Of a stretch of 64,000 bases of DNA, positions 34,110-43,548 are shown one piece after another. Numbering within the stretch: the first letter of the stretch is position 1; the number at the start of each line of letters is the position of its first letter. The notes under the pieces were generated by a model. That model worked only from the letters and a program-made list of their open reading frames with translations. It was not told the origin of the DNA and searched no databases. This DNA comes from Notolepis coatsorum (lineage: Eukaryota > Chordata > Actinopteri > Aulopiformes > Paralepididae), in contig OZ020594.1 in assembly GCA_963971535.1 (NCBI GenBank), positions 110,774,643 through 110,838,642 on the forward strand. Reading direction: 5' to 3'. The position numbers and the translations under genes were made by a program.

Positions 34110-34200
34110 CCAAGTCTCTGAACATAAGAGCGATGTAAAGGAGGGGACAGGGACTGCTTACAGAGAGAGACGTAAAGGAGGGGACAGGGACTGCTTACTC
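34110..34200. repeat. Minisatellite, two copies
   Basis: The unit GTAAAGGAGGGGACAGGGAC with TGCTTAC occurs twice and is followed by AAACGTAAATAAAGTA. The same array and flank occur at 60,810-61,080 with more copies. Confidence 0.8.
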
Positions 34201-34305
34201 TTAGCAACACGGTATCATCAGAAAACGTAAATAAAGTAGTTAATCGACAAAAGGAAAAAAGGTACACAATGTACCATATGTTATATATATATAAAATGTA
34301 TTTAA

Positions 34306-34701
34306 AAAGGAACACGTCAACATTTTGGGAAATAAGCTTATCGTCTTCTCCAGAGAGACAAGAAGATAGATACCAGTTTCATCTCTGTGCGTTCAGTAGA
34401 AAGGTATCTGGCTGCACGTTAGCATGTTAACTTAGTGTAACCGGTGTCATATTGCCATCTCTGCGTTCTGTGTTAAACTTCGATGCCCGAGGGAGTTTTG
34501 AACCCGGAGCGCCCGCATCACGGGCGACATCACAGACCGCTATACCAAGAGGTGAATTCACTTCTTGGTAACGTGTCTATATGTCTTTTTTAGTTAGTAG
34601 TTAGCTTTCTACTGACGCACAGAGAGGAAACTGGTATCCATCTTCTAGTCTCTCTCTGGAGAAGACGGTAAGCTAATTTCCCAAAATGTTGGCATGTTCC
34701 T
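34306..34701. mobile_element. TTAA-flanked MITE with tRNA-like insert
   Basis: The ends AAAGGAACACGTCAACATTT and its near reverse complement at 34,680-34,701 (CCAAAATGTTGGCATGTTCC) match the ends of the giant palindrome at 17,519, so it is the same family. TTAA lies at about 34,302-34,305 and 34,702-34,705. A tRNA-like element interrupts it at about 34,436-34,590. Confidence 0.75.
34436..34590 (-). mobile_element. tRNA-like short element
   Basis: On the minus strand there is an A box TTGGTATAGCGGTCT and a B box GGGTTCAAAACT with GTCGCCCGTGATGCGGGCG between. The plus strand begins TGTAACCGGTGTCATATTGC. It resembles the units at 26,221 and 20,591. The right boundary is not certain. Confidence 0.55.
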
Positions 34702-35299
34702 TTAACATAACGTACATTATATACATGGTCAATGAAGTACTTTATTTACATATTTTAGGCAGGACCAGGCTGCACAGAGAGAGACTATGATTGTCTCTCT
34801 CTCTCATATATATGTGTGTATTTTCCACCTAGCCAGTGTAAACACTGACGAAGGTCAGAGGGCTGAAACATGTTTGTTTGTTGTCTGCTTGCTGCATTAA
34901 AGCATTTAAACCTATTGCATTAGTGCAGATTTCCCCTGTGTTGATGCTATACGTTTGGAAATGGCCACATAGCTGTATCTCTTCAGCTCAGCCACACTTC
35001 CCCAAAACAGGCACTTTGCTGTCGGGGTGACGAGGCTACATTGTTCACTAGTTTGGGAGGGGGGACATATCAAAAAGATGTTATATTATTGGTTGGAATT
35101 TGAATGCCACTCACTGGGACATGCTGACGCAAGCACTAAACACATTTTATTTTACAGGTGGGAAAAGTGATTGGAATTTGAGACAAGATATAAAAGATAT
35201 ATAACGTTATCCGGTAGACGTTCCTGTTTATGGTCAGTTCATTGTCTTGCAATGTAGACATCTGTTTAGGTCTCCTGGTGCGTGAGGTTATGAATTTAC
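34702..35299. other. Unassigned spacer
   Basis: No gene is seen. Near 34,850 there is CTGACGAAGGTCAGAGGGCTG, a wording often seen at 3' ends of vertebrate retroelements, but no family could be named. Confidence 0.5.
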
Positions 35300-35789
35300 T
35301 AGGGATGCACCGATCCGACTTTTTCAGTCCCAATACAGATACCGATACGATACCCATTGTTACATTTCCCCCCCAAAAAGTAAAAAAAAATCATTTAAAT
35401 CCACGTTTTTATTGTATTTTATATTAAAATATATTTTGTTTTTAAGAATTGTAAAGGATCACAAGTGTGTTTTTGATTTGTTGTAAACAAAGACATAAAA
35501 TAAACTTCATTCATTCAATTAATAAACTGTATGCCTCACTGTCACTGTGTGGAAGAGACTGGGATCATTCTTTTGTGCAAGGCAACATCAGGCTTGACTT
35601 AAAACATTACTTTCCTAACTTAGTGTAACTAAATGTAACAAATTAACACAGATATAAATGTACTGAATTGTTATTTATTATTTTATTTATTATTAAAAAT
35701 CTATTTATTTTTTTACCGATACCCAATCCAGCTATTTTACTGATATCGGCGGCCGATACCCATACCAATATCGGATCGGTGCATCCCTA
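35300..35789. mobile_element. hAT MITE
   Basis: A 490-bp element beginning TAGGGATGCACCGATCCGAC and ending CGGATCGGTGCATCCCTA, with a perfect 8-bp duplication GAATTTAC at 35,292-35,299 and 35,790-35,797. The interior is AT-rich without coding sequence. Confidence 0.9.
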
Positions 35790-35869
35790 GAATTTACCCA
35801 CACGGTTGGTGCTGATTCTTGAAAATCAAAAGGATTTACAAGAACCTGCGCCGGTAAATTCATACCTCA

Positions 35870-36088
35870 CGCATCGGGAGACATAAACAGATCACACTAG
35901 GAGACCTAAACAGATCACATCAGGAGACTTAAACAGATCACATAAGGAGACATAAACAGATCACATCAGGAGACATAAACAGATCACATCAGGAGACATA
36001 AACAGATCACATAAGGAGACATAAACAGATCACACCAGGAGACCTAAATAGATCACATAAGGAGACCTAAACAGATCACACCAGGAGA
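35870..36088. repeat. 23-bp minisatellite, left part
   Basis: About nine copies of AGGAGACATAAACAGATCAC followed by ATC or ACC. It is split by the hAT element at 36,089-45,948 and resumes at 45,949-45,972. Adjacent units have no spacers. Confidence 0.9.
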
Positions 36089-36949
36089 TAGGCCTGCCAC
36101 GATAACACATTTTGCTGGGCGATTAATTGCCCCCGAAAATATCGCGATAAGCGATATTATTGCGACCGGTTAGAGAATTTTTTTGAGACATTTATTTCCC
36201 AAAACCTTTATTTTGAAGCCCACCGCTCCGTCTTTTCCGGTGTTTAAGACTTTTATTTTGAAGCCCACCGACCGGACCGGAAGTATTGTTGTGATTATCC
36301 TAGACGACAACTTGTCTCGTCCGGTTGTGTTTTTTAGTTTTAACGTTAGCTACTAACGTTAGATGCAGCTACTACATGCAATCAACGATGAGGAGGAAGC
36401 GTCAAAGCAGTATAATATAGAATAGCTGTGGTGCGTAGGCACTGCAGCACGACTCGAAAACGACCCGTTATAATAAATTAATTCATGTTTAACTTGTCCC
36501 CGTGTCCCCGTCTCCAGTCCTTTGACTAGCCCCACCCGTTCATTGTAAACAATGATGCATGTAATTGTATTAACGTTATTCTGTGTTATTCTAACGTTAC
36601 ACTACAAATAACGCTACTTGGTTAAAAGGAGCAACACTATTGAGAAATGTAGTTAAGCTATATGTGGCGTTGCTATAGGCGAGCTCCCGTGCTGTGCTCT
36701 GTAGTAAGGCCAGCGGCCCGCCTCCCAACACGGACAGTGACTGACAAGGGGCACTGGTTCCGCCTCATTAAAACAGTAGTAGAAGTAGACTTCCGGTTAA
36801 GCTGCAATATGTAGCGCACGCAATTGGTTATAGCTCCGCTCCCGTTATCGTTAATTTCGTTTAAAAACCTTATTTGGACAATACCAAAAGAGACTAGACC
36901 ACATCGTATGTATTGATAAGACCTTCTACTAACTATATCAAAAGACAAC

Positions 36950-38104
36950 ATGGTTAGGGATAGGAAAGAGACGGGAAAGAAACAAGAAACGGCAAAGCTA
37001 ACGGCGCAGATTGAAACTCGGTCAAAGACAATGACAGGCGACGCTGTGGCAGATCCGTTGGTGAGCCCCGGCGCGGGGAATATAGAGGAGAATACACAGG
37101 GACCAAGGACAACTGGCCCCGAGATGGAGACAACAGATGACAACATAGCAGGAACATCAGAAAAAAGTACCGTGAAGGAAAAAGCAGGCGATTTTGAGAA
37201 GATAATAGCACAATCATCCATCGGATCCCTCACTGCTCCAACAACATCAACTGACACAAGCAGTTCAGTTGCACAGCCCGACTTCAACTCTCTGACTACC
37301 CTGATAAAAGAACAGATGATCGCTTTCAAAGCACACGTAGAAGAACAGTTGGTCGCACACGCTGAACACATCGATACTAAATTCGAAGAGGTTATGAGAG
37401 CAGTCACTTTGCTGTCCGTGCGAACCACGACAGTGGAGATTTCGGTGACAGAAAACACAAAAGCAGTCAAGGCGAACGAAGGTATCATGACAGTGATGGG
37501 AGAAGAGATGGAAAAAGTTAAAGATGAATACCGGAGGGAAATAAAATTGCTTAAAAACGAAGTGATGGAGAGGCAACTAGAAACCCATCGTTACCACAGG
37601 CGGAATAACATCCGCATTGTGGGGCTTGATGAATCAGTGAACTGCGAGGACATCAACTTTCCAAACGAGTTATCAAAGATTTTGAATAACTCCGATCCAA
37701 ACAAAGTGCCAGAAGTGGAACAAGTTTACAGAATTGGTTCCCAGGGGCAAAATATCAACGGGCCGAGAGTCATCATTGTCACTCTACGGAAAACTACAAC
37801 AAGGGATGAAATCATCAAATATGCTCGCAACCAACGTGGGATGCTGAAGTATGGTGATAAACCAATATTTATCTACGAAGATTTGAGCAGAGAGGCCATC
37901 ATCCGACGTCAACCATACAAAGTTGTGATGCAAAAGCTGTACACAGCCGGCCACAAGCCAAGGCTAGCATATCCGGCGCTGTTATCATTCTTGGACAATA
38001 ACGGCCGCAGGTCAGGTCCATTTACACCCTTTTATGCTGAGGATTTCCTGATTCAAAATGCAGCAAATAACCCAAAGCATGACGGAAATGCCGGAATCAG
38101 TTAA
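36950..38104 (+). CDS. L1/Tx1 LINE ORF1 protein (RNA-binding chaperone type)
   Basis: A 384-residue protein that in L1 elements coats the element RNA and acts as a nucleic-acid chaperone in the ribonucleoprotein particle. Residues 1-100 are polar and low in complexity (many T, E, K). A coiled-coil-like segment follows (about 115-205, ending VKDEYRREIKLLKNEVMERQ). An RRM-like domain has RRNNIRIVGLDES and PRVIIVTLRKTTTRDEI. A C-terminal domain has GDKPIFIYEDLSREAIIRRQ and KPRLAYPALLSF. The order and length match L1 ORF1p. The start ATG is the first in frame after the 5' UTR. The frame is clean with no stop or shift. It is followed by ORF2 after 1.3 kb, a wide gap for an L1. Confidence 0.9.
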   Translation: MVRDRKETGKKQETAKLTAQIETRSKTMTGDAVADPLVSPGAGNIEENTQGPRTTGPEMETTDDNIAGTSEKSTVKEKAGDFEKIIAQSSIGSLTAPTTSTDTSSSVAQPDFNSLTTLIKEQMIAFKAHVEEQLVAHAEHIDTKFEEVMRAVTLLSVRTTTVEISVTENTKAVKANEGIMTVMGEEMEKVKDEYRREIKLLKNEVMERQLETHRYHRRNNIRIVGLDESVNCEDINFPNELSKILNNSDPNKVPEVEQVYRIGSQGQNINGPRVIIVTLRKTTTRDEIIKYARNQRGMLKYGDKPIFIYEDLSREAIIRRQPYKVVMQKLYTAGHKPRLAYPALLSFLDNNGRRSGPFTPFYAEDFLIQNAANNPKHDGNAGIS

Positions 38105-38938
38105 GCCTCTCTCTAAATATATACCAGTGTAGGAATGACTTTATTGTGTTCATCAATGAGGTCATTCCACCAGTGTTGGAATAACATTGCTGTGTTCATC
38201 AAAGTAGCAAACGATATGCAAGTCGTCTATAACAATGTTTACTGTGTATAATACGATTCATAATACATTATAATTTCAGTCTCTGGTCTCTGAGGGGACA
38301 AATAAATAGTAATACAAAAAGGAATATTCTGGGTTTATCGCTCAAATGCCCTGGGTCTCTTAGATCATTCTGGAATGTAAAATAGTCTAGGCACTAGTAT
38401 ATTCTACAACCTTCTAGAATATAAGGCACCATGACAACGAAGTAAAATAATCTAGGCACTAGTATATTCTACAACCTTCTAGAATATAAGGCACCATGAC
38501 AACGAAGCATACAACTCTAACAATAACATTCGGTGTGCATACACATAGCATATATAAATTAAATGAAGTGCAATCAGCCCTTAATAATACTTTAAAATTA
38601 TCCACACATAAACGTATGGGCACAGCAAGGTTATTCTAACAATTTAAGTAATCACTCCATTAAAGGCACATTGAAGTGCTAAAAGGCGCTGCTTTTCTAT
38701 CTTATCTAATCAGTTAAATCGGTTCTAGTGGCTTCTCCACGTTGTTAATTATTTATCTCTTATTCCTTATCTATATCTTTCCATTGATTTTTATTTTATT
38801 AAATTTTTTCTTCTCATCACCCTATATTTTTTAAATATAATTTAACTTACATTGTTCTTTTCCAATGTTCTTCACATTAAGGTGTCAATATTACTATATA
38901 TTTTTTAAATATATTGTAACTTACATTATTCTTTTCCA
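38105..38938 (+). other. Inter-ORF region of the L1/Tx1 LINE
   Basis: Non-coding. It holds two direct duplications: a 68-bp unit twice (about 38,375-38,510, with AGTATATTCTACAACCTTCT), and a unit of about 70 bp twice (about 38,822-38,955, with TTTTCCAATGTTCTTCACAT). Confidence 0.75.
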
Positions 38939-39442
38939 ATGTTCTTCACATTAAGTGTCAATACTGATCTACAATCTTTTCCTTTTTTTTTCCCTCACAC
39001 GTTGGTGGAGGGTTCAAAGGAATATGTCGATAAAGGTTTATTCTCTTTTTATTTTATTTTTTATTTTTATCTTTTAGGTTATTTATCACAATACTTCATT
39101 ACAGTAAGGGAAGGTGCAAGACCAAAAGCGACATTCTATTGCAATAGAATGGAAATGTTAGATCCTATGGCAATGAGCATAGGAAAATTAGGATTACAAT
39201 GCTCAGGTTGGGCAATCCGGTGGACCATGGGAGAAAGTCAATCGCGGAGGATGTGTTCTTGGAACACAGGCATGTTCGACTTTCTGGGAGAGGGGAAAAT
39301 AGGGGATTTTTATTTGTATATATATATGTTTTTAAGCTCAGCTCTCAACGGGACCTCATTAATTGGATGTGCATCTATTGTAGCTTCATACTCCAGAAAC
39401 ATTACCAAAAACTACACGAAAACATGCATAGACTATGGCTAG
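38939..39442 (+). CDS. Small open frame overlapping the start of LINE ORF2
   Basis: A 167-residue open frame of unknown function. It is rich in aromatic residues, has a hydrophobic stretch near residues 33-55, and resembles no domain I recognise. Its stop TAG (39,440-39,442) lies within the ORF2 start region ATGGCTAG (39,435-39,442), an 8-base overlap of the kind that permits termination-reinitiation. Known L1 and Tx1 elements have two ORFs, so this may be only chance reading of AT-rich sequence. Codon use looks unlike the flanking ORFs. Confidence 0.3.
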   Translation: MFFTLSVNTDLQSFPFFFPHTLVEGSKEYVDKGLFSFYFIFYFYLLGYLSQYFITVREGARPKATFYCNRMEMLDPMAMSIGKLGLQCSGWAIRWTMGESQSRRMCSWNTGMFDFLGEGKIGDFYLYIYMFLSSALNGTSLIGCASIVASYSRNITKNYTKTCIDYG

Positions 39443-42400
39443 TTTGAATATAATGGTATGGAACACCGGTGGGATAAACAAACAACACAAGCGCAAAAGC
39501 GTGCTTACACTGATGAAAAAAGAACATGTGGACGTGGCACTATTAAGCGAAACGCACATTTTAGAGGGAGACATAAATACGTTAGCGGATAACATATACC
39601 ATAATATTGGTCACTCTTCTTTTGCTACGAGAACTAGAGGGGTAGCCATAGTCGTCAGACGCAAATTAAATATCGAATTGAAAGGGGTATGGTCGGATGC
39701 TGAGGGGCGCATAACTATAGCTAGGATTATACACAATAACAGGAAAATTGCATTGGCAGCGGTATATGCCCCGAATTTGTACGAAGTGGGTTTCTTCACT
39801 TCACTAACAGGAGAAATGTTAAACCATCCCGAGTACTCATACATAATAGGTGCGGATTTTAATGCCATTTGGAACCCAAGGATGGACAAAACTTACCTTT
39901 CCTTCTCCAGCGAACAAAAGAATTCATCTAAAGCATTAAAAGATTGGTCGAAATCAACAGGAGTAACTGATTTATGGCGTTCAATTAACCCCATGACCCG
40001 CAAGTACTCCTGTCGTTCGGCGAGACACAACACACTATCCAGAATTGATTACGTCTTTGCATCCCCGAGAATATTTGATAAATACGAAGTGGAAATGACA
40101 CCCAATGCGCTATCAGATCACTGCTACTTAATCCTGAAAGCAACATTTGGTACATTATCTACCCGGGCCCCAAGATGGCGTTTTAATTCGATGCTGCTTA
40201 ACAACAAGGAATTCATTACACAAATTAAAGAAGCTCTCACAGTATTCCTACAAGTTAATGCTAACTCGGTGCAAGATCCCAGAATATTATGGATGTCGGT
40301 AAAGAGTATGATCAAGGATTTCTCGGATAGATTTACCTCCATATTGCGCAAAAATCAAAACACAAAACTGTCTGAAAAGGAAACGCTTTACTCAACGCTT
40401 TTTAATTCTTTAAAATACAACAACTCTACTAGACTAGATAACCAAGTTAACATTCTAAAGACCGAGATCAAAGCAATGTACAGACAAAAATCGGAATTGC
40501 AAATACGCAGCACTAGACAACAGCAGTACTTCCAAGGTTCTAAACCTAGTCACCTATTAGCCATGCGACTAAGAATTAATGCAAAATTTGCAGATATAAC
40601 TGCCATTAGGAAACAACAAACTCTAGTAACAGAACCCAAAATAATAAACGATACATTCAAAGAATTCTACTCCGATTTATATAACTCAGAAACGACCTTT
40701 GATCAAGACAAATTAGACACATATCTTAATCAAATTACTCTCCCTAAACTTACAGATGAAGACGCTAAACAGTTAGAAGTACCGATCACATTAGAAGAAC
40801 TCAAGAAGGCCATATCCGGAATGAAAAACGGCAAAGCTCCGGGAATTGACGGTATCCCATCAGAAATGTACATTTCTTGCTGGGACATATTTGGACCCTT
40901 ATTACTAAATATGATCTTATACTCAGTCAAAGAGGGAAGCTTCATCGAACACCAAAATACCGCACTCATTTCAGTTCTTCACAAAAAAGACAAAGACCCC
41001 ACTGAATGCGGTAGTTACCGTCCTTTAAGCCTCCTCGGAACCGATGTCAAACTGTACTCTAAGATATTAGCCATCAGATTGCAAAAGCATATGACGTCTT
41101 TAGTTCATACGGACCAAACAGGCTTCATAAAAGGTCGCCTGATCAATGATAACATAAGGCGAATACTGCACGTATTAGATACAGACAAAGAGGACATCAC
41201 ACCTAAGGCGATACTATCCCTGGATGCTATGAAAGCATTTGACAGGTTGGAATGGTCGTTTCTATGGGCAGTATTGGAAAGGATGGGGTTAGGAAAAGGT
41301 TTCATTGATATGATTAAAGTACTATACAAGGACCCATCGGCCATGATTACAACAGGCACAATCATCTCCAAAATCTTTCCGGTATCACGCTCTGCCAGAC
41401 AGGGTTGCCCTCTTAGTCCCGGACTATTCAATTTATCATTAGAGCCTTTAGCACAATATATAAGACAATCCCAATCCATAGAACCAATCGTAATCAAGGG
41501 CACACAACAAAAAATTAGTTTATATGCGGACGACGTAATATTGTTCATGCAAAACCCCAACACCACATTGCCTCATCTGCTCAAGTTGATTGAGAACTTT
41601 GGTGATCTATCGGGATTTAAGATAAATTGGCCGAAGTCGGCTTTCCTTCCACTTAACACCCCTGCAAAAAAAGATATAACCCTCCCAGGTGCGATACCGA
41701 TGGTAAAACATTTCAGATGCTTGGGAGTGGAAATATTCCCCACCATAAGACAAACGGTGAAGCACAATTACACAAAAATACAGAACAAAATCAAGGACGA
41801 CCTAGACAGGTGGGCAAAACTTAAAAACTCAGTACAGGCAAGGGTATCAATAGTTAAGATGGATGTATTACCAAGAATCAATTTCTTCAGCTCAATGCTT
41901 CCGTTACCTCCTCCAGAGGGCTACTGGAAAAGATTACAAACCTCCACATACAAATTTATTTGGAATAACAAACCACCTCGCATAAAAAGATCCACCGCAC
42001 AGAGAAGTAAAGCAGACGGTGGCATGGCAGTCCCAGATTTTTTACAATATTTTAATGCCTTCACATTAAGACCATTGAAGAAGATATGGTTTGACCCCGA
42101 GGCTTTGGTATCTTGGAGAGAATTAGAAGAAAACATAGTAGCCCCACAGAGATTGAAAGACATAGCATACACTAAACTTTCAATCAAGCATTGTGAGCGA
42201 GAATTTGGCCCAATAATAACCCATGCAATCAGGACATGGCGGGAAACTCAAAGGAAATTTCCTAACAATCAAGTATGGCATAATCACACTCCCATATTCA
42301 ATAACAATGCTCTCTTAATGGGAAAACGACCTATAAGATTCCCTGTATGGGAAGAAAGAGGCATACACTCATTAGGGGATATTTTTAATAACAAGGGCCT

Positions 42401-43109
42401 CTGTAGTTATGTCGAAATATGCATAAAGTTTAACCTCACCGAGTCCACATGGCTTTTTTACATACAGTTAAAACTTTGTATGAGATCTCACGGTGTTCCA
42501 TTACACATACCAATTGAACACCACAGATACCACAAATTTTTCTATGACAGAAATACATTGGGAGGTTTTGTATCAGGTTTTTATTCACAATTACTAACGT
42601 CCTCGTACGAAACCCTTCAACTAGACAATGTCTGGAGGAGGGATATACCAGACCTGGAAAATGACTTTGATTGGCAAGGAGCCTGGGCAAATGTCCGACT
42701 TACATCAAGGAACCCGGATCATCAACAAATCAATCTGAACTATATTCACAGGACATACTTGACTCCTATAAGGCTGTGCAAAATGGGGCTTATACAAAAC
42801 TCCAAATGCTCCCAATGTACAAATGGGGACGAAGGAACATTTATGCACATGTATTGGGACTGCCCACCAGTTAAGGCATTCTGGGAAGATGTGTCCCAAC
42901 AATTATCAATACTCGTATTTTGGAATATACCTGTACACCCCGCGGTATTGCTATTGAATGATGTTTTTGAGTTTGCAGTGAACCCACAACTAAAAAGATT
43001 GGTTTTATCGGGTATCACAGTAGCTAAAAAACTGATTGCATCACGTTGGTTTCAACCGGAAAAAATGTGCCGGAAAGTGTGGTTTCTTACATATCTTGAT
43101 GTGATATAG
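39435..43109 (+). CDS. L1/Tx1 LINE ORF2 protein (endonuclease and reverse transcriptase)
   Basis: A 1,224-residue protein for target-primed reverse transcription. It starts with an APE-like endonuclease (about 1-235: MVWNTGGINK, LSETHI, VYAPN, IIGADFNAIW, SRIDYVFAS, LSDHCYL). The RT domain (about 440-760) has GKAPGIDGIPSEM, SYRPLSLLGTD, LDAMKAFDRLEW, RQGCPLSPGLFNL and the catalytic SLYADDVILF. The C-terminal part has a zinc-knuckle-like CSQC...HMYWDC. The open frame is clean until a TAG at 43,107-43,109. After it the same frame continues 30 codons (QEISTARILGL...) to a TAA near 43,202, so the protein is likely shortened by 30 residues at the C-terminus. All catalytic motifs I can identify are present. 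Confidence 0.9.
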   Translation: MASLNIMVWNTGGINKQHKRKSVLTLMKKEHVDVALLSETHILEGDINTLADNIYHNIGHSSFATRTRGVAIVVRRKLNIELKGVWSDAEGRITIARIIHNNRKIALAAVYAPNLYEVGFFTSLTGEMLNHPEYSYIIGADFNAIWNPRMDKTYLSFSSEQKNSSKALKDWSKSTGVTDLWRSINPMTRKYSCRSARHNTLSRIDYVFASPRIFDKYEVEMTPNALSDHCYLILKATFGTLSTRAPRWRFNSMLLNNKEFITQIKEALTVFLQVNANSVQDPRILWMSVKSMIKDFSDRFTSILRKNQNTKLSEKETLYSTLFNSLKYNNSTRLDNQVNILKTEIKAMYRQKSELQIRSTRQQQYFQGSKPSHLLAMRLRINAKFADITAIRKQQTLVTEPKIINDTFKEFYSDLYNSETTFDQDKLDTYLNQITLPKLTDEDAKQLEVPITLEELKKAISGMKNGKAPGIDGIPSEMYISCWDIFGPLLLNMILYSVKEGSFIEHQNTALISVLHKKDKDPTECGSYRPLSLLGTDVKLYSKILAIRLQKHMTSLVHTDQTGFIKGRLINDNIRRILHVLDTDKEDITPKAILSLDAMKAFDRLEWSFLWAVLERMGLGKGFIDMIKVLYKDPSAMITTGTIISKIFPVSRSARQGCPLSPGLFNLSLEPLAQYIRQSQSIEPIVIKGTQQKISLYADDVILFMQNPNTTLPHLLKLIENFGDLSGFKINWPKSAFLPLNTPAKKDITLPGAIPMVKHFRCLGVEIFPTIRQTVKHNYTKIQNKIKDDLDRWAKLKNSVQARVSIVKMDVLPRINFFSSMLPLPPPEGYWKRLQTSTYKFIWNNKPPRIKRSTAQRSKADGGMAVPDFLQYFNAFTLRPLKKIWFDPEALVSWRELEENIVAPQRLKDIAYTKLSIKHCEREFGPIITHAIRTWRETQRKFPNNQVWHNHTPIFNNNALLMGKRPIRFPVWEERGIHSLGDIFNNKGLCSYVEICIKFNLTESTWLFYIQLKLCMRSHGVPLHIPIEHHRYHKFFYDRNTLGGFVSGFYSQLLTSSYETLQLDNVWRRDIPDLENDFDWQGAWANVRLTSRNPDHQQINLNYIHRTYLTPIRLCKMGLIQNSKCSQCTNGDEGTFMHMYWDCPPVKAFWEDVSQQLSILVFWNIPVHPAVLLLNDVFEFAVNPQLKRLVLSGITVAKKLIASRWFQPEKMCRKVWFLTYLDVI

Positions 43110-43548
43110 CAAGAAATATCAACAGCAAGAATTCTAGGGCTCAATGAATCCAAAATGTTAATGTGGTTAGAAGTGGTGGAGAGAATAAAAGCTAGCCTAT
43201 AATGGTGATGTCTGGTTAGGAGTGAGGGATAATAGAGGTACTATCCAAGAGGGGGTCCGGGAGGGGGGGATTTGAGCTGGAGCATATGTGTGTAGGGTTT
43301 TAGAAAATAGGTATTCGGGGTATATTATATACTAACATTTATATAATTGTAACTTCGCTGGATATACACGGTATACGGTTAAAATGTTATTATTGACTAT
43401 TTTTGTTTTATCCTGTTTCTGTACTTGCATATATTTTAACCACCTTTACTGAAAGTTTCATTATACATTGTGTGTAGAGTACTGACTTTTAATAAGTTTT
43501 GTTTTGCAATAATAAAAAAAATTAAAAAAAAAAAAAAAAAACAGTAGT

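Larger units (their letters stand above)
36781..43541 (+). mobile_element. Full-length L1/Tx1-type LINE
   Basis: Complete from a 169-bp 5' UTR to a poly-A tail (43,512-43,541). It is flanked by AAAACAGTAGT at 36,770-36,780 and 43,538-43,548, an 11-bp duplication that merges with the A tail. It carries ORF1 (36,950-38,104), an inter-ORF region of 1.3 kb, and ORF2 (39,435-43,109). The duplication is perfect and ORF1 is uninterrupted, which points to recent insertion. Confidence 0.9.

Noticed and set aside
35870-36088. Regular 23-bp repeats, possible CRISPR
   Set aside because: Units are contiguous without unique spacers, in a vertebrate genome; a minisatellite.
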